A DNA stretch of 64,000 nt from NCBI GenBank assembly GCA_947000775.1, contig CAMQGK010000246.1:496001-560000 (forward strand), read 5' to 3'. The DNA comes from Pterois miles (taxonomy: Eukaryota; Chordata; Actinopteri; Perciformes; Scorpaenidae). Numbering within the stretch: the stretch's first letter is position 1; the number at the start of each line of letters is the position of its first letter. The notes below the pieces were generated by a model. The model ran no database searches. It had not been told where the DNA came from and saw only the letters and a program-made list of their open reading frames with translations. The translations under genes and the position numbers were made by a program. Shown one piece after another: positions 23,901 through 33,110 of the stretch.

Positions 23901-24119
23901 GAGGTTTTGACCCCACCTTTGGTTGTTTACCATGGTTTTGTCCCAGTGCCTCTGTCTCCCATGGCTCAGAAAGCTACCATCCAAGCGCCTCATATAGAGC
24001 CAATGTTGAGGCAAATGCACTGTACAGAGGGACATCCATATTTAGAGTCTGTGTATGGTCAACATGACCACATGTTAGGGGAGTTTCTAGGCACTGAGGA
24101 GCTGGACTGTCCAAGCTGA
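17931..24119 (+). CDS. cefip: cefip (C10orf71): cardiac-enriched FHL2-interacting protein, single 2062-codon exon
   Basis: The protein is long, polar and mostly disordered. Near the N-terminus (residues 31-50) is DETDREVSSLTDRAFRSLCV, close to the start of human C10orf71. A proline stretch with PIPPPPPP lies around residues 288-306. SP-rich repeats (ELSP, GLSP, DLSP) follow around 620-665. Two SH3-type sites, PPPVPKRN near 787 and PPVPPRSK near 1147, lie further on, followed by a basic, serine- and histidine-rich tract from about 1670. The C-terminus (about 1935-1980) has LLQDPESGQYFFVD and FFDPETGSYV, the pattern of the DUF4585 domain shared by C10orf71, C4orf54 and PROB1. CEFIP is known as a Z-disc protein of heart and skeletal muscle that binds FHL2 and modulates calcineurin signalling. 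At 2062 residues this copy is longer than human CEFIP, about 1435. Synteny with tmem273 favours C10orf71 over its paralogues. Confidence 0.85.
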   Translation: MSCVEKRHVSHRVGSMLHHRFPNGFTDLFMDETDREVSSLTDRAFRSLCVGDDAVYNDEFLYGYSPFSCHKPLVGEPLKKTQNKESKKQGQNKTDKSYAQPWKQQQQKNISHMSSFLKALSATEESCEGMLIKNGGMTDSNGESWDKSALRSIQRELSEFSPDYHTNLTDGHFTNHHRQHSGDGSSNKRGKDAAIPSGKSSKSKHGKSTVKLRKLNIKNFFLHSEFSPFQTWRDFNRFPFGQEDTSILPRDNIPKWYDLPFYKELTEAHRKETLHTEEVQSCQKAAIEPPPPTAPKPIPPPPPPKVLPKPIDTPAEKRCSSDVGDGTAAPWRRNRSRAKSVIPVNQPGMPHQEKSTKTADESLWLAKKEARFVEVKAVEEVSSLASTPFSICQLMTPLIPSRQTTETSEIFQAVLSPSSLDLPLRPHSEAKLTPEPPVKRDSYKSLASSILFNLKDNRKRVKSRYSPPKFKTLEVPEGGAQSPQSDHLKNLQAGSEGYASGLSTPAILKDGQTVCSPVLESNSTPTIGHTEHDPDRPLSGDYLLSNLLQTKNEAVGSLGEENLISPNIHSKTPKSLSAKKQNYPSLNLYKKASPVDSDMKYLPVPLSPSSPVQPTKANELSTLTVNKELSPKSLPTNRGLSPNTVNVNKDLSPAVSPHTVEKDRLSSNVSAGKRATNVPDKTKRPAKGIKEKDLSSKEKDTSGQPISTMDVIRAAREAINAAKNKALSAAQSDSINKPILDIEEVREKEMDKKVVNSKEVNAKTNALSQSRNEERLVGKKGNDKKEPPPVPKRNFAKSDIQLSLDKQQTLNIDKLTNGDGAAKLDLPSNKNESIQRQDKLKHIFSARQNNYIKYQRYAETDDEHGAEFEEGDLKVNTGMEADEETMPPGETRDREHIINDLHALKELQRVKLGDRVLENAKKKLGIVNIDEEARAKNELISRELRNIKKGMLSMRGNTTAKRELFAQKEKDQSKQETFTKIDSNVIVNKALINDNYDRAKLALEEIISDRQKRKNKSIEQDANTICNENTDESYVASTEQREKAIKDSVTEAKEKQNDSTLALKEKDLKERLGDLRDHNHMRQILSQTEPRLGETHRSGGRLALFGKDKIDVPSYESEEVNFRHVGRQLSEDSGENLIQNDGKNGDAPPVPPRSKKGGSRRDGSVITEADILKDVVEEDVFNIDVKSEKDEMCLKEIKSPGVQQEDIDPSTREASQSETSPVKERCDKSITVLDPENRLCLSPEFRGNENMANNLQAFKSPKREATFESTNNRSQEIYKVKKKAPLKPDHLNTPNDNATNNLVAVEPDKINNASEEINVDADALGEIPRGIISPLLLVNGISINQSPPDQASLSSKSSYFSVESALHRNTETESNVYHSLENLIGEVEEDDEVLRNISRNAKQDSDRTEVEYYSLSDHESEPEAVKRLIKSPQRENEVMYADSKERDSPTADQTLGHDENSQMPMSPSNMFSPNLGIPSLFKVKDNTFSNKSKLKTVQPWTPRGSLSASERGEELHQLKQIPELPPNNEPATRGSTPIPKEIFKPKEIPPTSSPPPLLSPSNVQSEIPKKPQLGGFLAVPQEEDSLSGVSPSSEGVESLTTSTADTADEMGVNARVSKVPSERSGSTCSGNESQTGLPKPPVVLPKSEKAVLKAIKLANRRMKKEEAQKSSSNKSSQSSSKHRVDRHKSDKSENKCSSSRSNKNSERNHREKIEDSYCHSESYHGKTSDQSEQPPHKTIDQNNENHHHDRTDVRHKTRRQSHESLDSSTQNNEALPSVTTERQGRSSNRHIRDKPEQRHYSSDRVISNVPVYKAQLSERPTSDRPFHRSQSIDRYLGDKVERRLSADTSVNEKLDPRTQRIEKSLMDELQQRGRARDKASRHNPFRRSHSIDAYPNPNPNPHPSTLSRQSSHTSHTSQLSRQSSIEHTIVTQSFPMTQRKLLQDPESGQYFFVDMPVQVKTKTFFDPETGSYVQLPVQPPEGAVPQASPLEVLTPPLVVYHGFVPVPLSPMAQKATIQAPHIEPMLRQMHCTEGHPYLESVYGQHDHMLGEFLGTEELDCPS
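23602..23632 (+). repeat. Telomere-like CCCTAA repeats inside the cefip coding sequence
   Basis: The bases ACCCTAACCCTAATCCTAAC encode an Asn-Pro run (NPNPNP) near residue 1893. The units resemble the vertebrate telomere hexamer but stay in frame and translate cleanly, so this is a short coding repeat and not a telomeric insertion of any length. Confidence 0.8.
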
Positions 24120-25470
24120 TAGGCCATGAGGTTTGAAATGAAGAATCTACGCTCCACTTACAGAGCCTTGCCAATACTTGTTTAATTATGAACAGTGTCA
24201 AAGTGTGTCAGGGTAGATGTTGCCTTCACAGTTAAGAGTGTGATCCTTGTATTGCTTTACTTACCTTAAAGAGGACCTGTAATGCTTTGTGCCTTTTCCC
24301 TTTCCTTTAGTGTGTTTTATAGTTTTTTTGTGTGCATATAAAAGTCTGCAAAACTACAAAACCCAAGGTCCATGCCAAAGGGAGTAACTCTCCCCCACAG
24401 AAACACTGCTCCTGAACTGCCTGAAATTCCTTACTTGAAGTCCCGCCTTTTCTCCCATAACGTGGTGATGTCACCAAGTAACATATATGCATATTACCTG
24501 CCTAGCGGCTAGTTTGACACGACCTCAAAAAAACTAGTTAGAGCGGAGCTGGAGCTGAGTCCTAAGAGTTTTATTCATGAGAAAAAGAACATTTGTTTGT
24601 ACATTGAAGCATGTAAACATATGCTAGTAGAAACTCAAACTACAAGTACGCACCTGAAAATGAGCATAATAGGTCCTCTTTAACTTACATGTGACACTGA
24701 AGCTGTGCAGGCTTTGTGAAGCTACTGAGGCCTCAGCTGGTTTTGTGAGGAGGAACGAGTCGACTGTAAACTGACAGGAGATTATGAATTTATGAATTAA
24801 TGATAGTTGTTGTCGAATGCTGTTGTTTGAATGTGGGTTGAAGGACATATGTATGATTATGTGCAATTTTTAAGAAAGACAAGAGACATGGGTGATCCAT
24901 GTACATAATGTACTTAAGTGTAAACATAGAGGGTAAGCTTGAATGTAAATGTGGAATATTTATTATAAATGCTCAGAGTTTGTTATATACAACTACAGTG
25001 GTATTGCGGTCTCCACTGCTTTTCAGGTATTGTGGCTTTTTGTTTTATTACCTGCGAAGTTTGTTGCCTTGAGATTTCTTTTTTCACCAGACAGTTTGCA
25101 GTCACTTAAGTTGTCATTAGAGATACTTGAATCAAATAGAAATCACTTTAAAAAAAACTACTGTCTTTCATTTGTATGTTATTAATTTAAGTAATAATAT
25201 CCACGCAACTAAACAGTAAAAACATATTGCATGCTAAAGTTGAAATTGCAGTTGCACCTGTTAAATGTGTTTGATACAAAACAAATTTCATTCTTACTGT
25301 CCAAAAGCTTGAACTGGCATTGCTGCAATAAATGTTTTTTTTTTTTTTTTTTAATATGCAGAAGACATGAAGGAGAGTTGGTTTAGCAAGTTTGTTGCAT
25401 TGGCATTTTTTCTAAACTAGAATAAAGCAGGGCTGTACTGTGTCTGTGATCCATTCCAATAAAAAACAAC
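24120..25470 (+). other. cefip 3' untranslated region with poly(A) signals
   Basis: AATAAA hexamers occur on the plus strand at 25327-25332, 25421-25426 and 25458-25463. The first is followed by a T run and is the best candidate. The region contains one MITE (24266-24683) and no other gene. Confidence 0.45.
24266..24683. mobile_element. MITE with TTAAAGAGGACCT ends, inside the cefip 3' UTR
   Basis: The left end reads TTAAAGAGGACCTGTAATGC. The right end read in reverse is TTAAAGAGGACCTATTATGC, a 20-bp inverted repeat with two mismatches. The 418-bp element has no coding capacity. It belongs to a repeat type abundant in teleosts. It lies 147 bases after the cefip stop, so it is probably transcribed as part of the mRNA. 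Confidence 0.8.
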
Positions 25471-26806
25471 TGTTGTTACAGATATTTATTGTACTGGTGT
25501 CATTCATTTCACTACACCGGCGTTCTTTATCTAAAGCACACGCCTTTAAAATAGTATGATTGGAACGGTTGTGATTGGTGATCCAATTATAATTCAATTA
25601 CAGATAAGCTCTTAGCAAGTAATGAAACCCACATGTTCACAAATGTGCACAATCAGATACTGAACTCCTTGATTAATAAACAAAAAATCAATACTGATTC
25701 ATTTATTTATTACTGATTTGCAAGTGAACAATTATTGTTTGTTTTTAAAGTTATTGTTTTGTAAGGATGTTTATAATTTGGTTTAAAGTGGTTATATAAT
25801 TGTCATTATTTAATATTTTGTGTATTTTGTGTCAGTTTTTCAAAATATAATCACAATCTGATCCATATACTGCAGCATTAAAGTAATGGAGTAGGTTTTG
25901 TTGTCTTCAACCAGACATTTAGACTGTTTCGCCATCTATTGGTCACTTACTGTAACAACACGAGTGAACTCAAGTGAACAGCATGTGTGCAGCTATAATG
26001 TACTAATCTGTACAACTAAATATATATAAATAAGACACAAAATGCAGAGTCAGTTTGGACGATTCTTTCTGTCTGGATCAGGGTTATTACAGTTTACTAA
26101 AACTGAAACTAAAATATTTTAATAAACTGAAATTAAATAAAAATAATATCCTGAAGAAAACTGAACTGAAACAATATTCCCTGGGTAAAAAAAATAATAA
26201 AAAATAAACAAATTAATTTCAGTTTTCAGCAATTTTTAGCTATAAAATAGCACAGTCGAAAAAAAAAGGAGGCAGCATGAATTTCTGTCAACTCTTTTGA
26301 TATTGAACCACAGAAACTAATTGGACTTTACATTCCAGGAGATGGTGCTATGCCACAGTTGCTTCATTAAAGAAGTGTGAAGATAAAGCATTCAGCGTTA
26401 TGGCCATGTATTTTATATGTATATAAGGCTACATACTTGTGAGGCATTATACCTGGACCCAACAAAAACAAACTACAGTTTTGTGTAGCTAAAACTAAAT
26501 ATGTAAAAACTAAAACTTTCTGGAAAAACTGAAAGTACACTAAAACTAGCAAACACACTCAGAAAACTAAACAAAAATTTTGCTCAAATAGAATCAAAGG
26601 TCAAAACCAAAAAAATAAAATAAAAACTAAATAAAAATTTAGAACCATTGTAACTTTGGTTTAGATGAGACCAAATGCCCTCACTATCTGTTTTGAAGTA
26701 TAGAGCTTTAAAATTGCCAGGTTTTATTCACCATCCAGCTGCTCATCTTGCTCTCAGTTCTGAATAAAACTTAAACTTCTAACTTAATCAAAATCAAGTA
26801 TGCAAG
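25471..26806. other. Intergenic region between cefip and admp
   Basis: AT-rich sequence between two convergent genes. It contains no recognisable gene. The stretch 26070-26640 has many CTAAAACTAAA and AATAAAAA units and looks like a decayed simple or retroposon-derived repeat. Confidence 0.45.
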
Positions 26807-26818
26807 TACCGATATCAT

Positions 26819-27177
26819 CCATCCATCCATTCATCGTCAACCGCTTATCCCGTTAGGGGTCGCGGGGGGGCTGGAGCCGATCCCAGCTGGCATTGGGCGA
26901 AGGCGGGGTACACCCTGGACAGGTCGCCAGTCCATCACAGGGCACATAGAGATAGACAACATAGAGACAGACAACCATTCACACTCACATTGACACCTAC
27001 GGGCAATTTAGAGTCATCAATTAACCTAAACAGCATATCTTTGGACTGTGGGAGGAAGTCGGAGTACCCGGAGAAAACCTGCGCTTACACGGGGAGAACA
27101 TGCAAACTCCACACAGTAGAGTCCCAAGCTGGAATCGAACCTGCAACCCTCTTGCTGTGAGGCAAGAATGCTAGCCC
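26819..27177 (-). mobile_element. Retroposon (SINE/LINE-tail type) with intact 12-bp target duplication
   Basis: The sequence has the well-known teleost repeat content: GGGTCGCGGGG, GGCGGGGTACACCCTGGAC, CACCTACGGGCAATTTAGAGT and GGGAGAACATGCAAACTCC. On the minus strand its 5' part has tRNA-like structure with the B-box-like GGTTCGATTCC. It is flanked by identical copies of TACCGATATCAT at 26807-26818 and 27178-27189, which define the insertion exactly. The perfect duplication suggests a fairly recent insertion between cefip and admp. Confidence 0.9.
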
Positions 27178-27268
27178 TACCGATATCATAGCGATGGCAG
27201 TCATCTCTCTGGACACCCCCGGACTAACTAGACAAAGGATCACTGGTTAATAGCTGAGGAATAGTTGT

Positions 27269-27274
27269 TTTATT
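27269..27274 (-). terminator. Candidate polyadenylation signal of admp
   Basis: AATAAA on the minus strand, about 125 bases after the admp stop codon, which would give a short 3' untranslated region. Confidence 0.5.
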
Positions 27275-27399
27275 TCTCAAAATAATACAATATTTAAACA
27301 TATGCACGAAAATACAGTGTTTTAATCAACTCAAGCGAACCATCATCTCCCCATCCCTCATTGTCCCACTGTTAAAGAGTGCAGGAGATGCACAGCCGG

Positions 27400-29830
27400 T
27401 CAGTGGCAGCCGCAGCTTAACGCCACCATGTCATCATACTGCTTCAAAACCACATTCTCCTCATCGTCAAAATATAACAAACTGATGGACTGGAGTCTGT
27501 CGGGAACACAGCAGGGCACTCCCACCTCATCGCTGGAGAGCTTGAGCGCGTGCATGATGGATCGAACGGTGGCGTGGTTGGTCGCTCTGAGGCTCCCCCC
27601 CAGCGGGAACGGGCAGGAGCCTTTGCAGTGGTAGGCGTTGTATCCCCGCGGAGAGATGATCCAGCCGGACCAGCCAATCTCTTCAAAGTCGACGAAGAGG
27701 GGAACCCGCTGGCAGGACTGGGAGCGACTGTGAGGCTGGAAGCCTGGAGATGCACGCCGTCTCCTGCTGCGGTGGCCGTGGAGCTCAGGTGCTGCCGCTG
27801 CATGTTGGGCTTGTCCTGTGGAAAGAGGAAGGTGATCACATTTGGTTAGTATAGCAACAAATATGAGAAGTATTTCATTTTTGGCATCTCTGATATTCAA
27901 AAGACATACAGATGAATTTGCTGAATTCAAACAAGATGGCAAGTTTTAAAATAAGACACTTTCAAAAATTGCAAAACTAGACTTTTGCACCTCCTCATGG
28001 CTCTGTTTTCAGGCTTTAAAGAAATCCAGCCCAACACTTCGGCCAATCACAGGTCATTTCATAGACAGAGCATTCCTATTGGCTGTTCATTCAACGGAGG
28101 CAGCTGTCAATCACTCGCAAACAGTCAAACTAGGCAGAACTGATCAAATATGAATCAATACTCTGTTACTGTGATGACTATTTACCTGTCTCAGGCACTA
28201 CTGTCCGTTTTTTAAATCATATTTTGCTCCTATTCTACCCACTTATAGCAGTAAACATTTAATAAAGGGTTTATAACACACACAGTATGAGCAGCCTTGT
28301 TAAGCTGAGGTTTAAAAGCTACAGAAGTTTAGTTTCAGTCTGTTTACTGTATTTATTCACAGCAGCCTCTTCTTAGTTGTTGCTTGAGTGAACAGGAGCT
28401 AACTGGCTAAACTAGGTAGCAGCTGTTGAGCTTGCTAGCTTAAACATGCTAAATGCAAGATTGAGAGCACTACTATTGGCTCCTCATGGCTCTCAAAATG
28501 GCGGCGGCAGAGTCGGCTGCTCATGACCAATGATGCTAACAGCGCTACTTGTGAAAACTACAGCAACACTGCTGACAGAGCTAACAGTGTTTACCCGGGG
28601 AGGAAACTGGAGGGTGGTGCTAAGCTCCCGCAAAGACGCTATCGGTTGGGACGGCGTTATCCGCTGCAACCGTCATATGAGAGCAGTGCAGAGCGGCGGC
28701 CGGGAGCTAGCCAATGGGGCACGCTCACATGCACGAATATGCACAAAAAGCACGTGCATCTGGATTGGCTACGTCAACAAATCAGACAGAAGCAAGTTCA
28801 GGTAAGATTCTCTGTTCAGGCAGACATTACTCCTCTATATCTTTACCCAGCAGATAGGTGTTTGTGTTAGAAAAAAAAAATCATTCTGTAATAAAAACAA
28901 ATAAAAATATTATACAATAAATTTCAGCTATAATGATTTGAGTTTTAGTAATTTCTTCAGTTATTTCAAAGATTGTTGGTTTACTATACATTTTATTCAA
29001 ATTATTATTTATTTCCTAATATCTTTTTTAAATTAGATTTAATATTGATCATTTTGGGGTTCCATACGCAAAGACTATATGCTACTAAAATACAAAGTAA
29101 ATTATCCTCTCATGCCCAAGTTCAGTGTCTAAAAGCCTGTGTAACACACCCATCACCTTACCCAAGTAGGACTGGTTTGATGCTCCTGTCCTCCCGTCAT
29201 CTGAGAAAATGACCAGGTAGGCATTTGTGTCTGTCAGCTCTCCGTTCCGCTTAGACGAGGACATCAGCGACTCCATCCAGTTCCCAGAAGGAAGTGTGGT
29301 CACCACAAGGATGCCATTATTCTCCTGGCTGTTGTGGATCCACTTTGACACCTGACATTCAGAACAAGACTGAACGGGTTAAAAACATCAGAAATATTTT
29401 TAATCACAAGTTTATGAAGTACTGTAACTATTTAGTGTGAAAAAACTGATGCCTTACTGCAAACAAACAGATCTGAATACATGCATAATGCATAATATGG
29501 AGGACAGAACCCACAAAAATAAAAGAAATTAATGAATAAATAACAAAATAAATGCCACAATAAATAAATAAATGAAAATGTCATTAAATGTAGCAAAAAA
29601 ATTAAAACCAGATGTAGTCATTGAATAATTGATAAAATGTGACATAAACTGATATTTCTGTTTTAATTTGCTTAATTTACTTATCTTTATATTAATTCCC
29701 TCATTTAGTTTTCTCTTCTGTTACATTTTCCCTTTTTAAAATTTGTTTATTTTTTTTTATATATTTTGATATACAGTATATATAGATAGACATATATATA
29801 TATATATAGACATATATATATATATAGATA

Positions 29831-29918
<88 letters not shown>

Positions 29919-31304
29919 TATATGTATGTGTGTGTGTGTGACGTGTGTTTATTTATTTCATTTCACAGCCCCCTCATTTGCATAATGAGAAGGCATAAAA
30001 GAATAAATGCATAAATACAAAAATACACACACACATATAATAAATGCAAAATAAATAAATACACGAAAAAAGGGGAAATTAAACAGAAAAGTGAATAAAT
30101 AAAAAAAGATAATTAAATAAAGAAGAAAATTAAAACAAATGTCAGAATACTACTTTGGCTAAATTTATTTATTTATTTCATATTTTAGCAGGTTCCTTCC
30201 TCCATAACATGAAGTCATAGAAATAACCAGAATATACAAAAAAGTGAAAAATACAATAAATTCGACGAAAAAAGAGGAGGGTATTACCGTTTGAGTGACA
30301 TTGAAGACTTCCCACCCCTGTGTGTAAAGGGGCACCAGTCTGGAGGTGATGAGGTTCCCTCTCCATGGCTTCACTCGACTGTCGAGCACTTCATACAGAT
30401 CTACCTGGATGGTCACAACACAAAGCTCTTAGTTCACTAAACTGCGTTAAGTTTAAGTTAAAGGTCTATTATAACAAAATATCTGCAAACACCAAAACAA
30501 GATGACTGCTCGTATTCGGTCAGAGTGGTAGACTACTCATCAAAATCCTACTCAGGATAACACAAGTATTTGTCACATTGGAAAGGTAATTATTTACATG
30601 AGATCATATTATATAATGTCACCCAAAGGGCATTTTACCTTATAGAAATGAGGCCCATGTGACTTTCCGAGGTAAAACTTTTGTTTCTTTCTGAACCAAC
30701 GGAACTCCGCTTTGATCATTCTCTCCTCTCTGCCGAAAGACGACAGGTTGAAGAAGTGAAACCTTTCTCCAGCATGACCTGGAAGAATATCAAATGTTAG
30801 TGAAACGTCGAAAACAATCTTTTGATAAAGGAATGGAACAAAGTCTTTAATATGAGGGACACAAGTCGCGCGTAATCGTGCGTAATTGCAGTTTGGATAG
30901 CAATTACGCAATTGAATCCATAACATTTACTGCTGCTGCATGGCTTAATAAAAGATTCTCACAAAACAATTCGTGCATACAGATCAGTTTTGCTCACCTT
31001 TATCCTCGAAACTCCGAACAATGTTTCCTTCCAGAATATCCTTCTGGCTTTTCCGGGATCCATCGGAGACGGTCACCGCATTAAAAAGATCCAACATAAA
31101 CTGAGGCGCCTTCTTGTGAGGAGCCGCAGCTCCTCGCGGTAAATCCTTCAGGTGGAACAAGGCGTCCAGCTTCTCGCTCGCCGTGTTCGTCGCGTCCGAA
31201 CCGTCCACCGCTGCTGTCCCTCTGTCCAGCGGGACAACCAGCTGGGTGACGCACCGCAGCTGGACAGCAACGACGAGCCAGACGCGCAAAGCTCCTGTTG
31301 TCAT
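27400..31304 (-). CDS. admp: admp: anti-dorsalizing morphogenetic protein, BMP-family ligand, five exons
   Basis: Coding exons on the minus strand are 31304-30998, 30778-30639, 30404-30288, 29351-29162 and 27815-27400. Borders are AG/GT and phases agree (1, 0, 0, 1), giving 389 residues. The protein starts with a signal peptide (MTTGALRVWLVVAVQL). The prodomain follows, with APQFMLDLFNAV and FHFFNLSSF, and N-glycosylation sites at NLS, NVT and NQS. The convertase site is RSRRRR and the mature ligand has 117 residues. The ligand has seven cysteines in the TGF-beta pattern (SC, YHCKGSC, PCC, SCGCH) and the ending YDDMVALSCGCH, which I associate with ADMP more than with BMP2/4 or GDF2/BMP10. ADMP is a secreted organizer BMP that helps scale the dorsoventral axis in fish and frogs. 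It is missing from placental mammals. Exon 1 was started at the first ATG, which leads straight into the signal peptide. Confidence 0.9.
27403..27753 (-). other. admp: Mature ADMP ligand domain
   Basis: This part of exon 5 encodes the cystine-knot ligand after the basic site RSRRRR. Seven cysteines are present, including the one in PCC expected to make the disulfide between monomers. The finger motif DFEEIGWSGWIISP is intact. No stop or frameshift is seen, so the ligand looks functional. Confidence 0.9.
27980..28225. repeat. R4 dispersed repeat in admp intron 4, copy 1
   Basis: The segment shares GCACCTCCTCA, CTCTGTTTTCAGGCTTTAAA, GCATTCCTATTGGCTGTTCA and TTACCTGTCTCAGGCACT with 32733-33110. 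Its type is unknown. More repeat-like sequence follows at 28490-28810, including ATGGCGGCGGCAGAG, and has short open frames without recognisable content. Confidence 0.65.
29780..29925. repeat. AT microsatellite in admp intron 3
   Basis: A long AT array with GACATATA and AGATAGACATATA interruptions between admp exons 3 and 4. The open frame of alternating Tyr and Ile through it is an artefact of the repeat. Confidence 0.95.
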
Positions 31305-31376
31305 TTTTTTAGAGTGAGACAAAGCGGACTGAGCTCTACACCTGCGGGACGGAGGGTGATAAGGGCGACCTGCTGC

Positions 31377-31386
31377 CTTTGATGGC
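31377..31386 (-). promoter_or_regulatory. Candidate TCF/LEF site upstream of admp
   Basis: CCATCAAAGG on the minus strand, 73 bases before the admp ATG, contains the TCF/LEF core ATCAAAG. Wnt input into organizer genes is well known, but a single motif match is weak evidence. Confidence 0.25.
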
Positions 31387-32149
31387 AGGGTGTCTGTCCC
31401 CTGTATTCAGCTAACACCAGGAGATGATTGGGTCGTGATTGATGATGGAGAGACGACACAAAGGAAAGGTGAAAATGACCCGAGAGTCAGCTATAAAGAT
31501 AAAAATATAAATAAATGACTAATTTCCCTTCATTTGAATGCCCAGGTTACAGTATGGGTCAAAGGCCATTTGTCTTATTTAGCCCATTCAACCACATAGA
31601 GCTTTATCAAGAAGCAGACTCGTGTTTCTAGATTTATGGAAGGTTTCTAAACTACTAATGCAAACTGTTAGATAAAAAAAGTGATTAATCCTTCTGATAG
31701 GAGTCACCATGGAAACTATAATAAAATACTATAATAACCCATTTGAGCTCATAAAAAACTATTAATACTAAATAATTAAATAATTTAATTACTGAATTGA
31801 ATTCAAATTAATAAAATATAAGTAGGATTAAACGCTATTATGAGATACATGTTTTTTTTTATTACACTGCTGCATTAGAGGCGTTTTATAACGGGGCCAA
31901 TTAGCGGTCCAACCAAATAAAGTTATCCCATTATGATGTTTTGTCGCTGGCGCTCCGCTTCATGTGTTTCTCGGTCCAGCTGTCTGTTATCAGCATGAGG
32001 CCAGTCGCGAGAGAGCAAACGAAACAGAAGAGCAGTGACGCAAATGAAGCGAAAAGCGGCTTGTTAATGCGCACATTTCCACAAAACGCAGCAGGTCATC
32101 GTGTCCACCCCCTCACCTTCTCCCCCTGCCCTCCTCCTCCATTACTGTT

Positions 32150-32440
32150 TGGATAGTGACTCAGAGAGTTAACACCGAGATCTGCGTGACATGTTTATTC
32201 CTCCGTTAAGATGAATCCGAGATGATCTCCAATCAATCAGGGCGAACAAAAGGGATCAAATTCCCAAGATCATCATGCTGATCAATAACGCCCCCCCCCT
32301 CTCATCCCGCAGTCTCTCCCCCATTGTTGATCAAATTCATGACCATTACACAGGAATGATGATCCCCTCATTTAGGGGCCCATTACTCATGTTTAAGGCC
32401 CCATAGTGAATTGGCCCTTCTCTGATCTCGCTTGTATCAC
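32150..32440. promoter_or_regulatory. Possible enhancer upstream of admp
   Basis: This 290-bp stretch is free of the repeat families found around it. It is rich in short sites: ATCAATCA, ACAAAAGG, GGATCAAA, ATTGTTGATCAA, TTAATG-like homeodomain cores and several GATGAT units. The cluster of SOX, TCF and homeodomain-like motifs would suit an embryonic enhancer of admp, about 850-1140 bases upstream of its ATG. Base composition alone could produce such matches. Confidence 0.2.
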
Positions 32441-32732
32441 TTAGCAGCCACACTGTCAGATAAGCCACAGGATAGATTATAGCTATAAACACTGTAAACA
32501 ACAAGATACCAGGATCAAATGATGATTGGATTTCCTAAAAAAAAAGTTTATTTCCACATTTCATGCTGTATGATGTCATTTTATTTTTAAAAACGTGCAC
32601 TTAAAATGTTGTTATATGGGAAAAACAACCTACTAAACTTAAATCTGTAGCAGGCAGAATGTGTTTGGCATCACTGGGCAAAAACTCCATAATAACCTTT
32701 CACTATATCAAGTGTTCTGAGAGAAAAGTAGA

Positions 32733-33110
32733 CTTGTGCACCTCCTCACGACTCTGTTTTCAGGCTTTAAAAACTCTAGTCCATGACGGGAGACAGCATT
32801 CCTATTGGCTGTTCATTCAACGGTGGCAGCTGTCAGTCACCCGAAAACACACCAGGTGAGAAATAGGCATTACAGTAACAGAATATTGATTCATATTTGA
32901 TCAGCGGTGCCTAGTTTGACTGCTTGATCGGAGTTCACGAGTGACTGACAGCTGCTCAGAGACAGCAGGCTCCAGCACGGCTCTGATTGGTTGTTTTCCT
33001 CTGGTCTGTGAAATCTTGCAGATGCTGTTCTGAGCAACGGAGGACACAGAAACGTGATTTTTTTTTTTCAGATTACCTGTCTCAGGCACTGCCCCCGTTT
33101 TATAAAGATA
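32733..33110. repeat. R4 dispersed repeat, copy 2, with internal inverted arms
   Basis: It shares blocks with 27980-28225. GGCAGCTGTCAGTCAC near 32826 and GTGACTGACAGCTGC near 32939 are inverted relative to each other, so the centre can fold back. It is probably a non-autonomous element. Confidence 0.6.

Noticed and set aside
31387..31700. A possible pinhead gene beside admp, as in other chordates
   Set aside because: No cysteine-rich secreted exon was found on either side of admp in this window. It may lie outside the window.
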